Shown piece after piece: positions 44,301 through 52,400 of a DNA stretch of 64,000 nucleotides. Location: the NCBI GenBank assembly GCA_905203045.1, contig CAJKUH010000012.1:4052-68051 (forward strand), given 5' to 3'. Under the pieces are notes generated by a model. The model was not told the origin of the DNA. It saw nothing but the letters and a program-made list of their open reading frames with translations, and made no database searches. Every line of letters begins with the position of its first letter. Position 1 is the stretch's first letter. The translations under genes and the position numbers were made by a program. Source of the DNA: an uncultured Eggerthella sp. Lineage in GTDB: Bacteria; Actinomycetota; Coriobacteriia; Coriobacteriales; Eggerthellaceae.

Positions 44301-44606
44301 GGGAAGCTGACCCTGATAGCCTTCAACTTCTATGGTGATGGTGGCCTTTTGCCCAGGCACGTCACCTGCCTGGGCCCAACGGGGCAGTGCCATTGCAGCG
44401 GCAAGGGAAATAGCGACAAGCGCGAAAAACGCGCAGAGAACCGCGCGATGGGGGAAGGTTTGCGAAAGCCCCTCTGCCTCGGTGCTGCGGGAGGCTTCGA
44501 TAACGTATTTCTTTCGTTGCTTGGGTTTGTGCGGGGCGCTGCTTCCGCTGGGTTTGCCGCAGCTGGTTTTCTGTATGCGTGCGGCGGCGCGTTTTTTCGC
44601 ATCCAT
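41331..44606 (-). CDS. Sortase-anchored surface protein with SpaA-type domains
   Basis: The 1091-residue protein has a long basic N-terminus, then an export segment at about residues 54-74 ending near WAQAGD. Repeat-like domains follow. An N-terminal beta region contains GWEFVRWVDTSDNSTFDF. At least two SpaA/Cna-B type domains follow (GYLEIAKTSSNPSLSN to EEKAPSGFAP, and GDLSFTKAKSGTMEHLANVPF), then a DUF-like beta domain before the wall region. The C-terminus is a sorting signal, LPKTE at 1047-1051, then a hydrophobic stretch and KIRKRR. It should be cross-linked to the wall or to pili, with internal isopeptide bonds likely. No sortase gene is in the window. It is monocistronic. Confidence 0.9.
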   Translation of the reverse strand: MDAKKRAAARIQKTSCGKPSGSSAPHKPKQRKKYVIEASRSTEAEGLSQTFPHRAVLCAFFALVAISLAAAMALPRWAQAGDVPGQKATITIEVEGYQGQLPTLTSGSDFTLGKPVGSNPAFMADESGKQPLAELVEAKEAQGLTLKWHDGAGKEFDWLTTPVNESITVVGTFEAADYEVRVSFNDGASEDVAARVPRGSSFEQAHGSTPSTPSKQGWEFVRWVDTSDNSTFDFTKPVSKSTSVYALFRVADTSKVEPFDPAKDIPQTLTGRCYIGATWSVHPAQFAVSGFTGGLEGYAGTGTCSLPSAAAPSNTWADYVATLKEVNVEAGEVTYDVTITPPNAARPGGPSNSLGLIGYQTVYMKAVVKKNFGGYLEIAKTSSNPSLSNDNHCYSLEGAVFGVYNQQGTRVAELVTAQDGKTAKSPLLPAGTYTIREEKAPSGFAPASDASAEITSGNTTTATVSDAPQNALISLIGQKVDAETGKPYPLGSACLEGALFRVSHFDQTLPTGTTPASNANDAASPNSDDAAKAVERLGTPKRTWTFKTDNEGRISFDEKHFVEGDEFYRDSNNAVTLPLGTVAIEELQPPTGYTANPTPWITVLTAEGSEEHISAWTPIDFAEQVIRGDLSFTKAKSGTMEHLANVPFRIASHTTGEAHVLVTDENGMASTASSWTPHTRNTNAGTSAKDGIWFAQDAQGNTAEPNDALGALPYDTYDIEELPCKENENTVLAHFTVTISRNNTTLDLGTIDNDSIALEISGEVDKRETPLDESGAFDYTIDYRSTSNTWVDEFTMTDTITCAEEGKANLVSLETPVSFEDYDGTMNVWYRTNFDGEGAKKRSESKANTATKTAQAKETNAEEEPNACATNPYSMNNPTNKRIRDFTSWHIWKEGVSTLESQKLSVADLALGEGEHVVAIAFEHGRVEEGFGTNAPDAKEWDSPERYHETDTTSLSGDGRDTFDLAQATGPTGTEQRTELAYEPAILHMQATDEVLASESEEELWNTAEIDTHRDLELHDEDKDSVLQTTHHDTEQGGIVETLAANLPKTEDMLHAIPLLAALALASAFVLGIQPKIRKRRDLKEAILNNL

Positions 44607-44996
44607 GGCGCTTGCCTTTCTTCTACGGTGCCAGTCTCTGCGAGTGTTGCAGCCGTTGCTTAATTGGGTGCGAAACCTATGCGAAAGAAATGCGAAAATG
44701 ATGGGATTCGTGCGCGAAAAGGAAAAACCAGCATCGTCTTTTGCGAATCGATGGTTTAGGCAAAGCGGCGCTCATCAGGCATTTTTCCAAAAACTGTGGA
44801 ATATCATCTTTTTCCGATATGAATTCTGGAATTAATACTTGACAATACCTACGGGGTTAGTAGGATTTGGAGTCAAGAAAAGGACTTCCTTAGAAGGGTT
44901 CCGAACGAAAACGGGCTTACGCTGCAAGGCGATAGCGCCAGGGCCGCCGGAATGCTTCGAAGGCGATTTGCCGCAGGGCGGCAGGAAGAAGGAATC
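44607..44996. other. Divergent gap between surface protein and cysK
   Basis: The 390 bases include AT-rich DNA with GCGAAA-type repeats (44680-44720), the cysK promoter with a dyad (44839-44866) and a leader of about 120 bases before cysK. No gene is credible. Confidence 0.65.
44839..44866 (+). promoter_or_regulatory. cysK promoter with a dyad in the spacer
   Basis: TTGACA (44839-44844) is 16 bases from TAGGAT (44861-44866). CCTAC (44848-44852) and GTAGG (44860-44864) form an inverted repeat overlapping spacer and -10, with AAT/ATT extensions. This is the placement of a repressor site; the Rrf2/CymR-like gene downstream is the natural candidate. Confidence 0.6.
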
Positions 44997-45929
44997 ATGA
45001 CCGTATACAAGAGCGTTTCCGAGCTTATCGGCAATACCCCGTTGGTCGAGCTTACCAACTACGAAAAGAACCATAACCTGAATGCAACCATCATCGGCAA
45101 GGTAGAGCTGTTCAACCCCGCCGGTTCCATTAAGGACCGTATTGCCAAGGCTATGATCGACCAGGCGGAAGCCGACGGCAAGATCGACGCAGACACGGTA
45201 TTCATCGAGCCCACCTCGGGCAACACCGGCATCGGCCTTGCTGCCATCGCGGCCGCCCGTGGCAACCGCATCATCATCACCATGCCTGAAACCATGAGCG
45301 TTGAGCGCCGCAACCTGATGAAGGCCTACGGCGCTGAACTGGTGCTCACCGACGGCGCCAAGGGTATGAAGGGCGCAATTGCCCGTGCAGCCGAGCTCGC
45401 CGAGGAAATTCCCAACTCCTTCATTCCCAGCCAGTTCACCAATCCTGCAAACCCCGCAATCCATGAGGCAACCACTGGTCCTGAGATTTGGAAGGACACC
45501 GACGGCAAGGTAGACATCCTGGTTGCTGGCGTTGGCACGGGCGGCACGGTTTCCGGTACGGGCGCTTACCTGAAGAAGCAGAATCCCGACATCAAGGTTG
45601 TTGCCGTCGAGCCTGCAGGTTCCCCGGTTCTTTCCGAGGGTCATCCGGGTGCTCACAAGATTCAGGGTATCGGCGCAGGTTTCGTTCCTGATACACTGGA
45701 CACCAAAATCTATGACGAAGTTATCACCATCGCCGACGAAGAGGCCTTCGAAGCTGGTCGTGAGCTTGCCGCCAAGGAAGGCTTGCTGGTAGGCATTTCC
45801 TCCGGTGCTGCCGTTGCTGCTGCAACCAAGCTTGCCCAGCGCCCCGAAAACGCCGGCAAGACCATCGTTGCCATCCTTCCCGACACGGGCGAGCGTTACC
45901 TTTCCACGGCGATGTTCAACTTCGAGTAA
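44997..45929 (+). CDS. cysK: Cysteine synthase (O-acetylserine sulfhydrylase)
   Basis: CysK makes cysteine from O-acetylserine and sulfide with PLP. The 310-residue protein has the PLP lysine K46 in NPAGSIKDRIA, the substrate loop TSGNTGIGLA and the phosphate-binding GTGGTVSGTG. ATG 44997 follows AGAAGGA. It leads a thiol cluster with glutamate-cysteine ligase, an Rrf2 regulator and a gamma-glutamyl hydrolase. The promoter holds an inverted repeat, suggesting control by cysteine status. A long open frame on the opposite strand here is a coding-bias artefact. Confidence 0.96.
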   Translation: MTVYKSVSELIGNTPLVELTNYEKNHNLNATIIGKVELFNPAGSIKDRIAKAMIDQAEADGKIDADTVFIEPTSGNTGIGLAAIAAARGNRIIITMPETMSVERRNLMKAYGAELVLTDGAKGMKGAIARAAELAEEIPNSFIPSQFTNPANPAIHEATTGPEIWKDTDGKVDILVAGVGTGGTVSGTGAYLKKQNPDIKVVAVEPAGSPVLSEGHPGAHKIQGIGAGFVPDTLDTKIYDEVITIADEEAFEAGRELAAKEGLLVGISSGAAVAAATKLAQRPENAGKTIVAILPDTGERYLSTAMFNFE

Positions 45930-45971
45930 GACGCGTTGCGGTCTAGAGCCGCTGCAGCAAGTGAGGCGTGA

Positions 45972-47237
45972 ATGTCCTACGAGCAAGAGAATAAACAGGC
46001 ACTGATCGCTTACTTCACGAAGGGCGCGAAGGGGGATAAACCCCTTGGCGCCCTTGGCGTTGAAGTGGAGCATTTCGTGGTGACGGCCGAAGGGGAACGT
46101 CCTGTTTCCTATGCGGACACAGAAGGCGGTTTCGGCGTTCGTGATGTGCTGGCGCATTTGGCGCAGAAGTACCCGAAGAAAACGCTGGGACGCGAAGGCG
46201 ACCTGATCGGCTTGGCAAGCGACGAGGCCTCCATCACCTTGGAGCCGGCGGCGCAGTTGGAAATCAGCATTGCCCCGTATTCTTCGATTTGCCAGATTCT
46301 TCGCGTGTACGAAGAGTTTCGTGCAGACGTCGATTCGTATTTGGCACAGCATGGCTGCAAGCTGGTTACCAGCGGGTACCACCCCACGGCGTGCGCGCTT
46401 GACCTTGCCCTTATCCCGAAGCAGCGCTACCGCTTCATGAACGATTATTTCAGGAAGATCGGCACGCATGGCGAGCGCATGATGCGTGCTTCGGCGTCTA
46501 CTCAGGTTTCGGTTGACTATCGCGATGAAGCAGATGCCATTCGCAAGATGCGCATTGCCCAGGCCTTGGCGCCGATTTTGGCCAGCGTAACCGACAACAC
46601 GGCGGTATTCGAAGGCAAGCCGGCGGGTCGCCTTGCCCGTTTTGCCCTTTGGCGCAACGTCGACAACGATCGATGCGGATCGGTGCCGGGGTTGTTCGAC
46701 GAAGGGTACGGGTTCGCCGACTATGCCGATTGGATTCTGCGCACCTGCCCGATTTTCGTGACGCGCCCTGCGGCGAACGACCCTGATGGCTCCGACCTGC
46801 GCCCGGTATACGGCCAGTCGGCCTATGAGGCGTATGGCGATGCCCCCATGAGCGAAGCCGATGTCGAGCATGCGCTTTCCATGTTCTGGCCCGACGTTCG
46901 CCTGAAGAGCTTCGTGGAAATTCGCCCTGCCGATTCGCTTCCCGCACCGTTGATGGCCGGCTATGCGGCGTTGATCAAGGGCATCTTCTATTCCGAGCAT
47001 TCGCTTGCTGTTGTCGAGGAAGCCTTTGGCGTAAGCAACGGCGCATGGCCGCTTGACGATGGGAGCGCCAACCGTGCGCTTGACGCTATTCAGGCGCAAG
47101 GCACCGCAGCCCTTGTTGCCGGCAAGCCTCTTTCTGAATGGCGGGATTTGCTTTTCGCATTGGCGAACGCTGCGCTTGATGATGCCGATGCCGCACATGT
47201 GCAGCATCTGGCAGATTTTGCCCGCAGCAAGCGTTAG
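45972..47237 (+). CDS. Glutamate-cysteine ligase family protein (GCS2/EgtA-like)
   Basis: The 421-residue protein has the GCS2 N-terminus GVEVEHFVV and the core ASDEASITLEPAAQLEISIAP. HPTACALDLALIPKQRYRFMNDYF and RASASTQVSVDYRDEADAIRKMRIAQALAP follow, all typical of actinobacterial and plant-type glutamate-cysteine ligases. It would join glutamate and cysteine to form gamma-glutamylcysteine, for glutathione or another gamma-glutamyl thiol. No glutathione synthetase is in the window. It starts 42 bases after cysK and is probably co-transcribed, making cysteine and using it. Confidence 0.85.
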   Translation: MSYEQENKQALIAYFTKGAKGDKPLGALGVEVEHFVVTAEGERPVSYADTEGGFGVRDVLAHLAQKYPKKTLGREGDLIGLASDEASITLEPAAQLEISIAPYSSICQILRVYEEFRADVDSYLAQHGCKLVTSGYHPTACALDLALIPKQRYRFMNDYFRKIGTHGERMMRASASTQVSVDYRDEADAIRKMRIAQALAPILASVTDNTAVFEGKPAGRLARFALWRNVDNDRCGSVPGLFDEGYGFADYADWILRTCPIFVTRPAANDPDGSDLRPVYGQSAYEAYGDAPMSEADVEHALSMFWPDVRLKSFVEIRPADSLPAPLMAGYAALIKGIFYSEHSLAVVEEAFGVSNGAWPLDDGSANRALDAIQAQGTAALVAGKPLSEWRDLLFALANAALDDADAAHVQHLADFARSKR

Positions 47238-47297
47238 GGCACGTAGACGGGACGTCCGTGCTACTATAGTTGTATTCCTATATGATTACAGGTTGTT

Positions 47298-47333
47298 CTA
47301 GGCGTGCTTCCGCTTGGGTGGAAGTGCGCCTAG
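47298..47333 (+). promoter_or_regulatory. Leader hairpin before the Rrf2 gene
   Basis: CTAGGCG-TG-CTTCC (47298-47311) pairs with GGAAG-TG-CGCCTAG (47320-47333). It lies 34 bases before the start codon, with no T run, so a leader structure fits better than a terminator. Confidence 0.5.
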
Positions 47334-47366
47334 GGGCGACTGAAACATTTCTCCCAGGAGGCACCA

Positions 47367-47804
47367 ATGAAGATATCCACTAAAGGGCTCTATGCTGTTC
47401 GCTTCATGGTGTTTTTGGCGGGACATGGCGGTACCGATCCGGTGCCACTGAAGGAAATCGCTCAGGCGACGGGCATTTCCCGCAAGTATCTGGAGCAGAT
47501 TGCCTCAAGTTTGGCGGCAGCTCAGCTGGTTCGCAGCGCTCGTGGCGCTTCGGGCGGATACCGCTTGGCGCGCAGCGCCATGAACATCACCATGCTCGAT
47601 GTGCTTACGGTTACGGAAGGCTCCCTGGCGCCGGTCGACTACCTCGACGAGCTTTCCGGTGAGGCTTCGCCGGGCGAGTCGTGCTATGAGATTTTCGTTT
47701 GGAAGGGCCTGCACGAGCTGGTGAAGAACTACCTGAGCGGCATTTCGCTGCAAGACGTGATCGATCGCTCGAATCAGCTTGCGATAGACAGCTACTCTAT
47801 TTAA
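47367..47804 (+). CDS. Rrf2-family regulator, CymR-like
   Basis: The 145-residue Rrf2 winged helix begins MKISTKGLYAVRFMVFLA with the recognition region GISRKYLEQIASSLAAA and wing GASGGYRLAR. It has a single cysteine (GESCYEIF), not the three-cysteine [2Fe-2S] set of IscR or NsrR. It is therefore more like CymR, which senses cysteine status with CysK in Bacillus. Lying two genes downstream of cysK, it may repress that promoter through the CCTAC/GTAGG dyad. CAGGAGG about 6 bases before ATG 47367 fixes the start. Confidence 0.88.
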   Translation: MKISTKGLYAVRFMVFLAGHGGTDPVPLKEIAQATGISRKYLEQIASSLAAAQLVRSARGASGGYRLARSAMNITMLDVLTVTEGSLAPVDYLDELSGEASPGESCYEIFVWKGLHELVKNYLSGISLQDVIDRSNQLAIDSYSI

Positions 47805-47847
47805 GGTTTGCGGCGCGTTTTTCGGCGCGTTGCGGGAAGGGAATGCC

Positions 47848-48732
47848 ATGACGGATACGAACAGCCGCACCGGCCAGGTGAAGCGCTTGCCGGTTATTGG
47901 CATTGTTCCTTCGCAGAACACCACCGAAAAGATGGTGAGCTTCCCTGAGCGCTATGCGAACGCCATCATCAAGGCGGGCGGCGCTCCGCTGCTTTTGCCC
48001 CTCACCGGCAATTCCCATGTGTACGAAACGCTGTTTCCCCTGATAGACGGTTTTGTGCTTACCGGGGGAAACGATATTGACCCTGCGCGCTATGGCGCTA
48101 TTCGCGACAGCGGCAAAATTGACGAGCACACCCCCGAGCGCGAAGAGCTGGAATATCTGATTCTGAGTTATGCGTACCGCTTCGATTTGCCCTTGATGGG
48201 CATTTGCCGCGGTATGCAGATGATCAACGTGTGCTTGGGCGGCACTTTGTATCGCGATTTAGGCGATCAGTTTCCTGGGTTGGTACGTACCGGCATCAAC
48301 GATGCTCAGGGCGAGCTGCCCAAGCTTGTCCACTGGCAGCCGAAGCCCTATAGCGAGCCCACCCACCCGGTAACCATTATGCCCAATTCGAAGCTGAGCG
48401 CACTGCTGGGCGCAAAGGACATTATGGTCAATTCCATGCATCATCAGGGGGTATGCGATTTGTCCACCCGTGTGGATGCTGTGGCATACGCTCCGGACGG
48501 CTTGGTGGAAGCCATCGAGGTGCGCGATAGGGAATTCATGATCGGCGTTCAGTGGCATCCGGAGTTCTTCACGGGCAGGCACCGTATGGAATGCGTGTTC
48601 GATGCGCTTATCGAAGCGGCGGCGAAATCACACGCGCGCAGCGAAGAGCGCGGCAGCGTTGCCATCACGCGCACTGAGCCGTCGGGCGTTCATGCGCAGT
48701 GGCCTGCCATCACCTTCGCCGATTGCATTTAG
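47848..48732 (+). CDS. Class I glutamine amidotransferase-like hydrolase (PuuD type)
   Basis: The 294-residue protein has the family nucleophile C120 in MGICRGMQMINV and the catalytic His-Glu pair in GVQWHPEFF. Start motif IVPSQNTTEKMVSFPERYANAI and TGGNDIDPARYG are typical of gamma-glutamyl-gamma-aminobutyrate hydrolases. It is downstream of glutamate-cysteine ligase and an Rrf2 regulator, so the true substrate may be a gamma-glutamyl compound such as gamma-glutamylcysteine or glutathione; that is inference. ATG 47848 has GGAAGGG upstream. It converges on a TetR gene with a gap of only 7 bases and no terminator. Confidence 0.85.
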   Translation: MTDTNSRTGQVKRLPVIGIVPSQNTTEKMVSFPERYANAIIKAGGAPLLLPLTGNSHVYETLFPLIDGFVLTGGNDIDPARYGAIRDSGKIDEHTPEREELEYLILSYAYRFDLPLMGICRGMQMINVCLGGTLYRDLGDQFPGLVRTGINDAQGELPKLVHWQPKPYSEPTHPVTIMPNSKLSALLGAKDIMVNSMHHQGVCDLSTRVDAVAYAPDGLVEAIEVRDREFMIGVQWHPEFFTGRHRMECVFDALIEAAAKSHARSEERGSVAITRTEPSGVHAQWPAITFADCI

Positions 48733-48739
48733 CGCACGT

Positions 48740-49378
48740 TTACTTGCATGACATCTGCATGTACATTCGCACCCGCGATTCCAGTTCTGCCAGCGAAATA
48801 CCCTGGGCTTGGCTGATGCGCAGGGAAAGGAAACAGGCGTTTTCCTTGATGGTGTAGCTGATTTCCTCGGGGAACGTTACGCCATCAAGCTTGTTTTCGC
48901 GGTAGAGGAAATCGATGACGCCGATAAGGCCGCTGATGGAAAACTCGATGATGACGCGCGAATTCAGCGTGAGCGTTTCGCCTTCGTTGCACAGGATGGT
49001 TTCCCAGATGCTTGCCACCACGGCCTTCACCTTCGTGCTCACGCATTCTTGGCCGGCGTGTTTCATAACCAGGCCGAAGCGCTGGATGCGGCGGGGGAAA
49101 TCCGATTCCTGAAGGGCGCGCTTGTCGTTGCTGAGCAGGTAAAACAAGCTCAATGGCAGGCCATCGCGCCTGAGCATCTCTTCTTCGATGACCGAATACA
49201 GCAGCGCATCCATCGATTCGTAATGGTAGTAGAAGGTGCCGCGGTTGCAGTGCGCCTTCTGGGTGATCATATTCACCGTGATGCGTTTCGAGTCGTTTTC
49301 TTCGAGCAGTTCCCAGAATGCGTCTTTGATGCGCTGCGTTGCGCAGGGTTCCTGCTGGTCTTTGCGGGGTCGTGCCAT
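48740..49378 (-). CDS. TetR-family transcriptional regulator
   Basis: The 212-residue protein has a TetR helix-turn-helix (RITVNMITQKAHCNRGTFYYHYESMDALL, residues about 34-62) and a mostly helical ligand domain. It sits directly downstream of the 1551-residue fused activase on the same strand (52-base gap) and may be co-transcribed with it, regulating it or itself. The dyad at 54107-54121 upstream of that gene is a candidate target. Confidence 0.88.
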   Translation of the reverse strand: MARPRKDQQEPCATQRIKDAFWELLEENDSKRITVNMITQKAHCNRGTFYYHYESMDALLYSVIEEEMLRRDGLPLSLFYLLSNDKRALQESDFPRRIQRFGLVMKHAGQECVSTKVKAVVASIWETILCNEGETLTLNSRVIIEFSISGLIGVIDFLYRENKLDGVTFPEEISYTIKENACFLSLRISQAQGISLAELESRVRMYMQMSCK

Positions 49379-49430
49379 GGTAGGGGCTCCTTGAGGGGTT
49401 GGGGCTTTGACTGTTGCTATGGCGCGTCCG

Positions 49431-52400
49431 CTAGGACGTGCGGGGCTTGCGGGCGTTCATGATAAGCATCTGCAAGCGGTTCTCGATGTTGGCGAAGCTG
49501 ACGTCGGGGTCGAAGTCGAGCGGCAAGATCTGCGCATCAGGATAGAGCTCCTTCAAACGCTTCGAAATGCCGCGTCCTACCACGTGGTTCGGCAGGCAAC
49601 CGAACGGCTGCAGGATCACGAAGGCACGGCACCCGTGTTCTGCGTGGTGCAGGATCTCGGCGGGAATCAGCACGCCTTCGCCCGCATCGAACGTGTGATG
49701 GATAATCGGGTCGCTTGCCTGCACCAATTCGGGCATACGGCAGGGCGGCGTGTACAGGGGGTGCGCCGAGGCTATCTTGTCGGTGGCATCGTGGGCGAAC
49801 TTGAAGAAGGCATCCGATATGGAATTGCTGAGCTTTACATCAAGCGGACGATGCACCTTGTACTCACGCTGCTGGGAGCGCTGGTAGAAGTACGTTTTGC
49901 GGATGACGTCGGTCATGCGGGCTTCGATGATCTCGAGGCCGTTGTTTTCCAAGTACCGCTCCATGTCGTGGTTGGCGCCAGGGTGGAAGTTGAGCAGGTA
50001 CTCGCCCACGATAAGCACGGTGGGGCGGGGGCTGCTGCGGTCGTATTCCACGGTGCTCATCAGCTTGATGGCCTTCTTGAACCCCTTCTTGGCGCCACCC
50101 ACGCCGTTTTTCTCAAGACCTTCCATCACGTAGTCGATGGATTTCTCGAAGGCGGCATCGGCGCTGCCGGGAACCAACTCGTAGGGCCTGATCTTGCGGA
50201 GCAGTTCTTCCAATGCGTCGATCATAGGAAGGCCGAAGGCGATCTGAATGCTGGATTTCAGGTTCATCTTGAAGCCAGGATGGATGTTGTGCGCATCGAC
50301 GACGTCGTTCGTGACGATGGGCACCTGCTTGTAGCCGGCATCGTCGAGCGCTTTGCGCAGCAGTGCCGCGTAATGGGTGAGGCGGCAGTCGCCGATGTAC
50401 TTGCCGGTGGCGATGGCAACGTTGTCGGGGTCGTATTTGCCCGATTCGAGTGCCGCCAATGCCTCACCGATAACGATTTGAGCCGGGAAGCAGATGTCGT
50501 TGTGAACGTAGCGTTTACCCAGGTAGATTGCGCGTTCTCGGCCAATGGGCAGTGACACGGTCTTCAGGCCCTGGTTGGCGAACGCTGCGGCCATCAGCCT
50601 GCTGAACGCATGGGAGGTGTTGGGAATCAGCACCGTCTTCGTGGCGGCATCTTCCTTGGTAAACTTCTGCGGGTAGGGGTCTGCCAGCTTCGAGCCGGTG
50701 GCCTGAGCCAGCGCCTCGTCGATATTGCGCTCGAAGGCGGCGGTGCAAGCGGCGCAACCTTCAGGGCTGCAGCCTGCGCTGGCGCACGATGCGCCACTGT
50801 TGTTGCTGCCGGAGGCTTCGGCGGTGCTGCCTTCGGCGTCAGTTTCAGGCAAGGTGGGCGCCGCGGTGCTGGGCGCTTCCTTTGTGCGGCGTTCGTTCAC
50901 CGTTTCAATGAACGAGCGAACGCGGATGCCCAACGGTCCGCGCACGTCGCTTTCGTCGACTTTCAGCACCAAGGGCGTTTTCGGGCCGGCTTCCTTCATA
51001 AGGCGGATGATCTCGTCGGAAAGGTAAGCGTCGTGGCCGCAGCCGAAGCTTACGATCTGCACGTATTCCATGTTGGGGCTTTGCGCCGCCAGCGTGGCGG
51101 TGGAAAGCATGCGGGCGTGGAAGTTGTTGGCGATATCGATCAGGCTGTTCTGCAGCGGCACTTCGGTGGCGCCGGGCACGGAATCGGCAGTGATCACGGG
51201 AATGCCGCGTTCGGTGAACAGCGTGGGAAGCTCGTGGTTTACCAGGTCGTCGTTATGGTAGGGGCGGCCTGCCAGCACCACGGCGTAGGTGCCTTCCTGG
51301 CGTGCCTGCGCCAGCACTTCGGCGCCGCGGTTCAAAAGCGTTTCGCGGAACGAGTTTTGGGCGCTGAGTGCCTGGTCGAGTGCTGCAAGGGTGGCATTCT
51401 GGGGGATGTTGAATTCCTTGAAGAAATAGGAGCAGAGCTGCGTTTTGCAGTCTTCTTCCGTAAACCAATGGAACATAGGGTTGTCAAACGGCGTGTTCCA
51501 GCGGCGGCTGGGGTTGTCGGAGTTTTGCACCACCAGCGGATAGCCCTTCACCACGGCGCACATCGACTGGCTGTCCTTCGAGGTGTTTTCTGAGGGAACG
51601 GTGGTGACGATGGGCATGAAAATGCGGTCAACGCCCTGTTTATGCAGGTCACGAAGGTGTCCATGCACAAGCTTCGCGGGGAAGCACACGGTGTCGGAGG
51701 TGACGGCGGAAAGACCGTTTTCGTAGATGGCGCGGGTGCTGGCGTGGGAGAGCTTCACGGTGAAGCCAAGCGCCTGCAAGAGCGTTTTCCAGAAGGGCAT
51801 GGTGTCCCAGTAGGAAAGCACGCGCGGCAGGCCCAGCGTTATGCCGCGGTCGGGGATAACCGGTGTGCAGGGCCAGTCTTGGAACACGAGCTTTTCGCGT
51901 TCTGCGTACAGGTTCGGCACGCTTTGCATGGTGCGGTTGGCTTCGCGCACCTGCTCGCGTACGGAAGCATCGGAGAGCTCGCCTACCACTTCACCCTTGG
52001 TGCAGCGGTTGCCGGTGATCCAGGAAGTGCCGTTGGAAAACGTGATGCGGGTGCGGTTGCAGCGGTTGGCGCAGAAGGGGCAGATGAGGTTGGTTTCCTG
52101 GCGGTAGCTGAACGTCTCAAGGGCATCCCAGCCGATGAAGCTGCTGGTTTCGCCTGCGTTTTCCTTGGCGATGAGCGCCATGCCGATGGCGCCCATGAGG
52201 CCAGGGTACGGTGCGCGGGTAACCTCACGGTCTACATACTGCTCGAAAGCACGCAGCACGGCATCGTTTAGGAACGTGCCGCCCTGCACCACGATGTGGT
52301 TGCCCAGCTTTTCCAGGTTTGAAACGCGGATAACCTTGGTGAATACGTTTTCGATGATGGAACGGCACAAGCCCGCCATGATGTCGTTGGGGTTCTTGCC

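Noticed and set aside
44832..47207. A 791-codon open frame on the minus strand, opposite cysK and the glutamate-cysteine ligase
   Set aside because: It is antisense to two clear genes, has no ribosome binding site or domain, and shows the His/Arg/Gly-rich composition of a GC-bias shadow frame.
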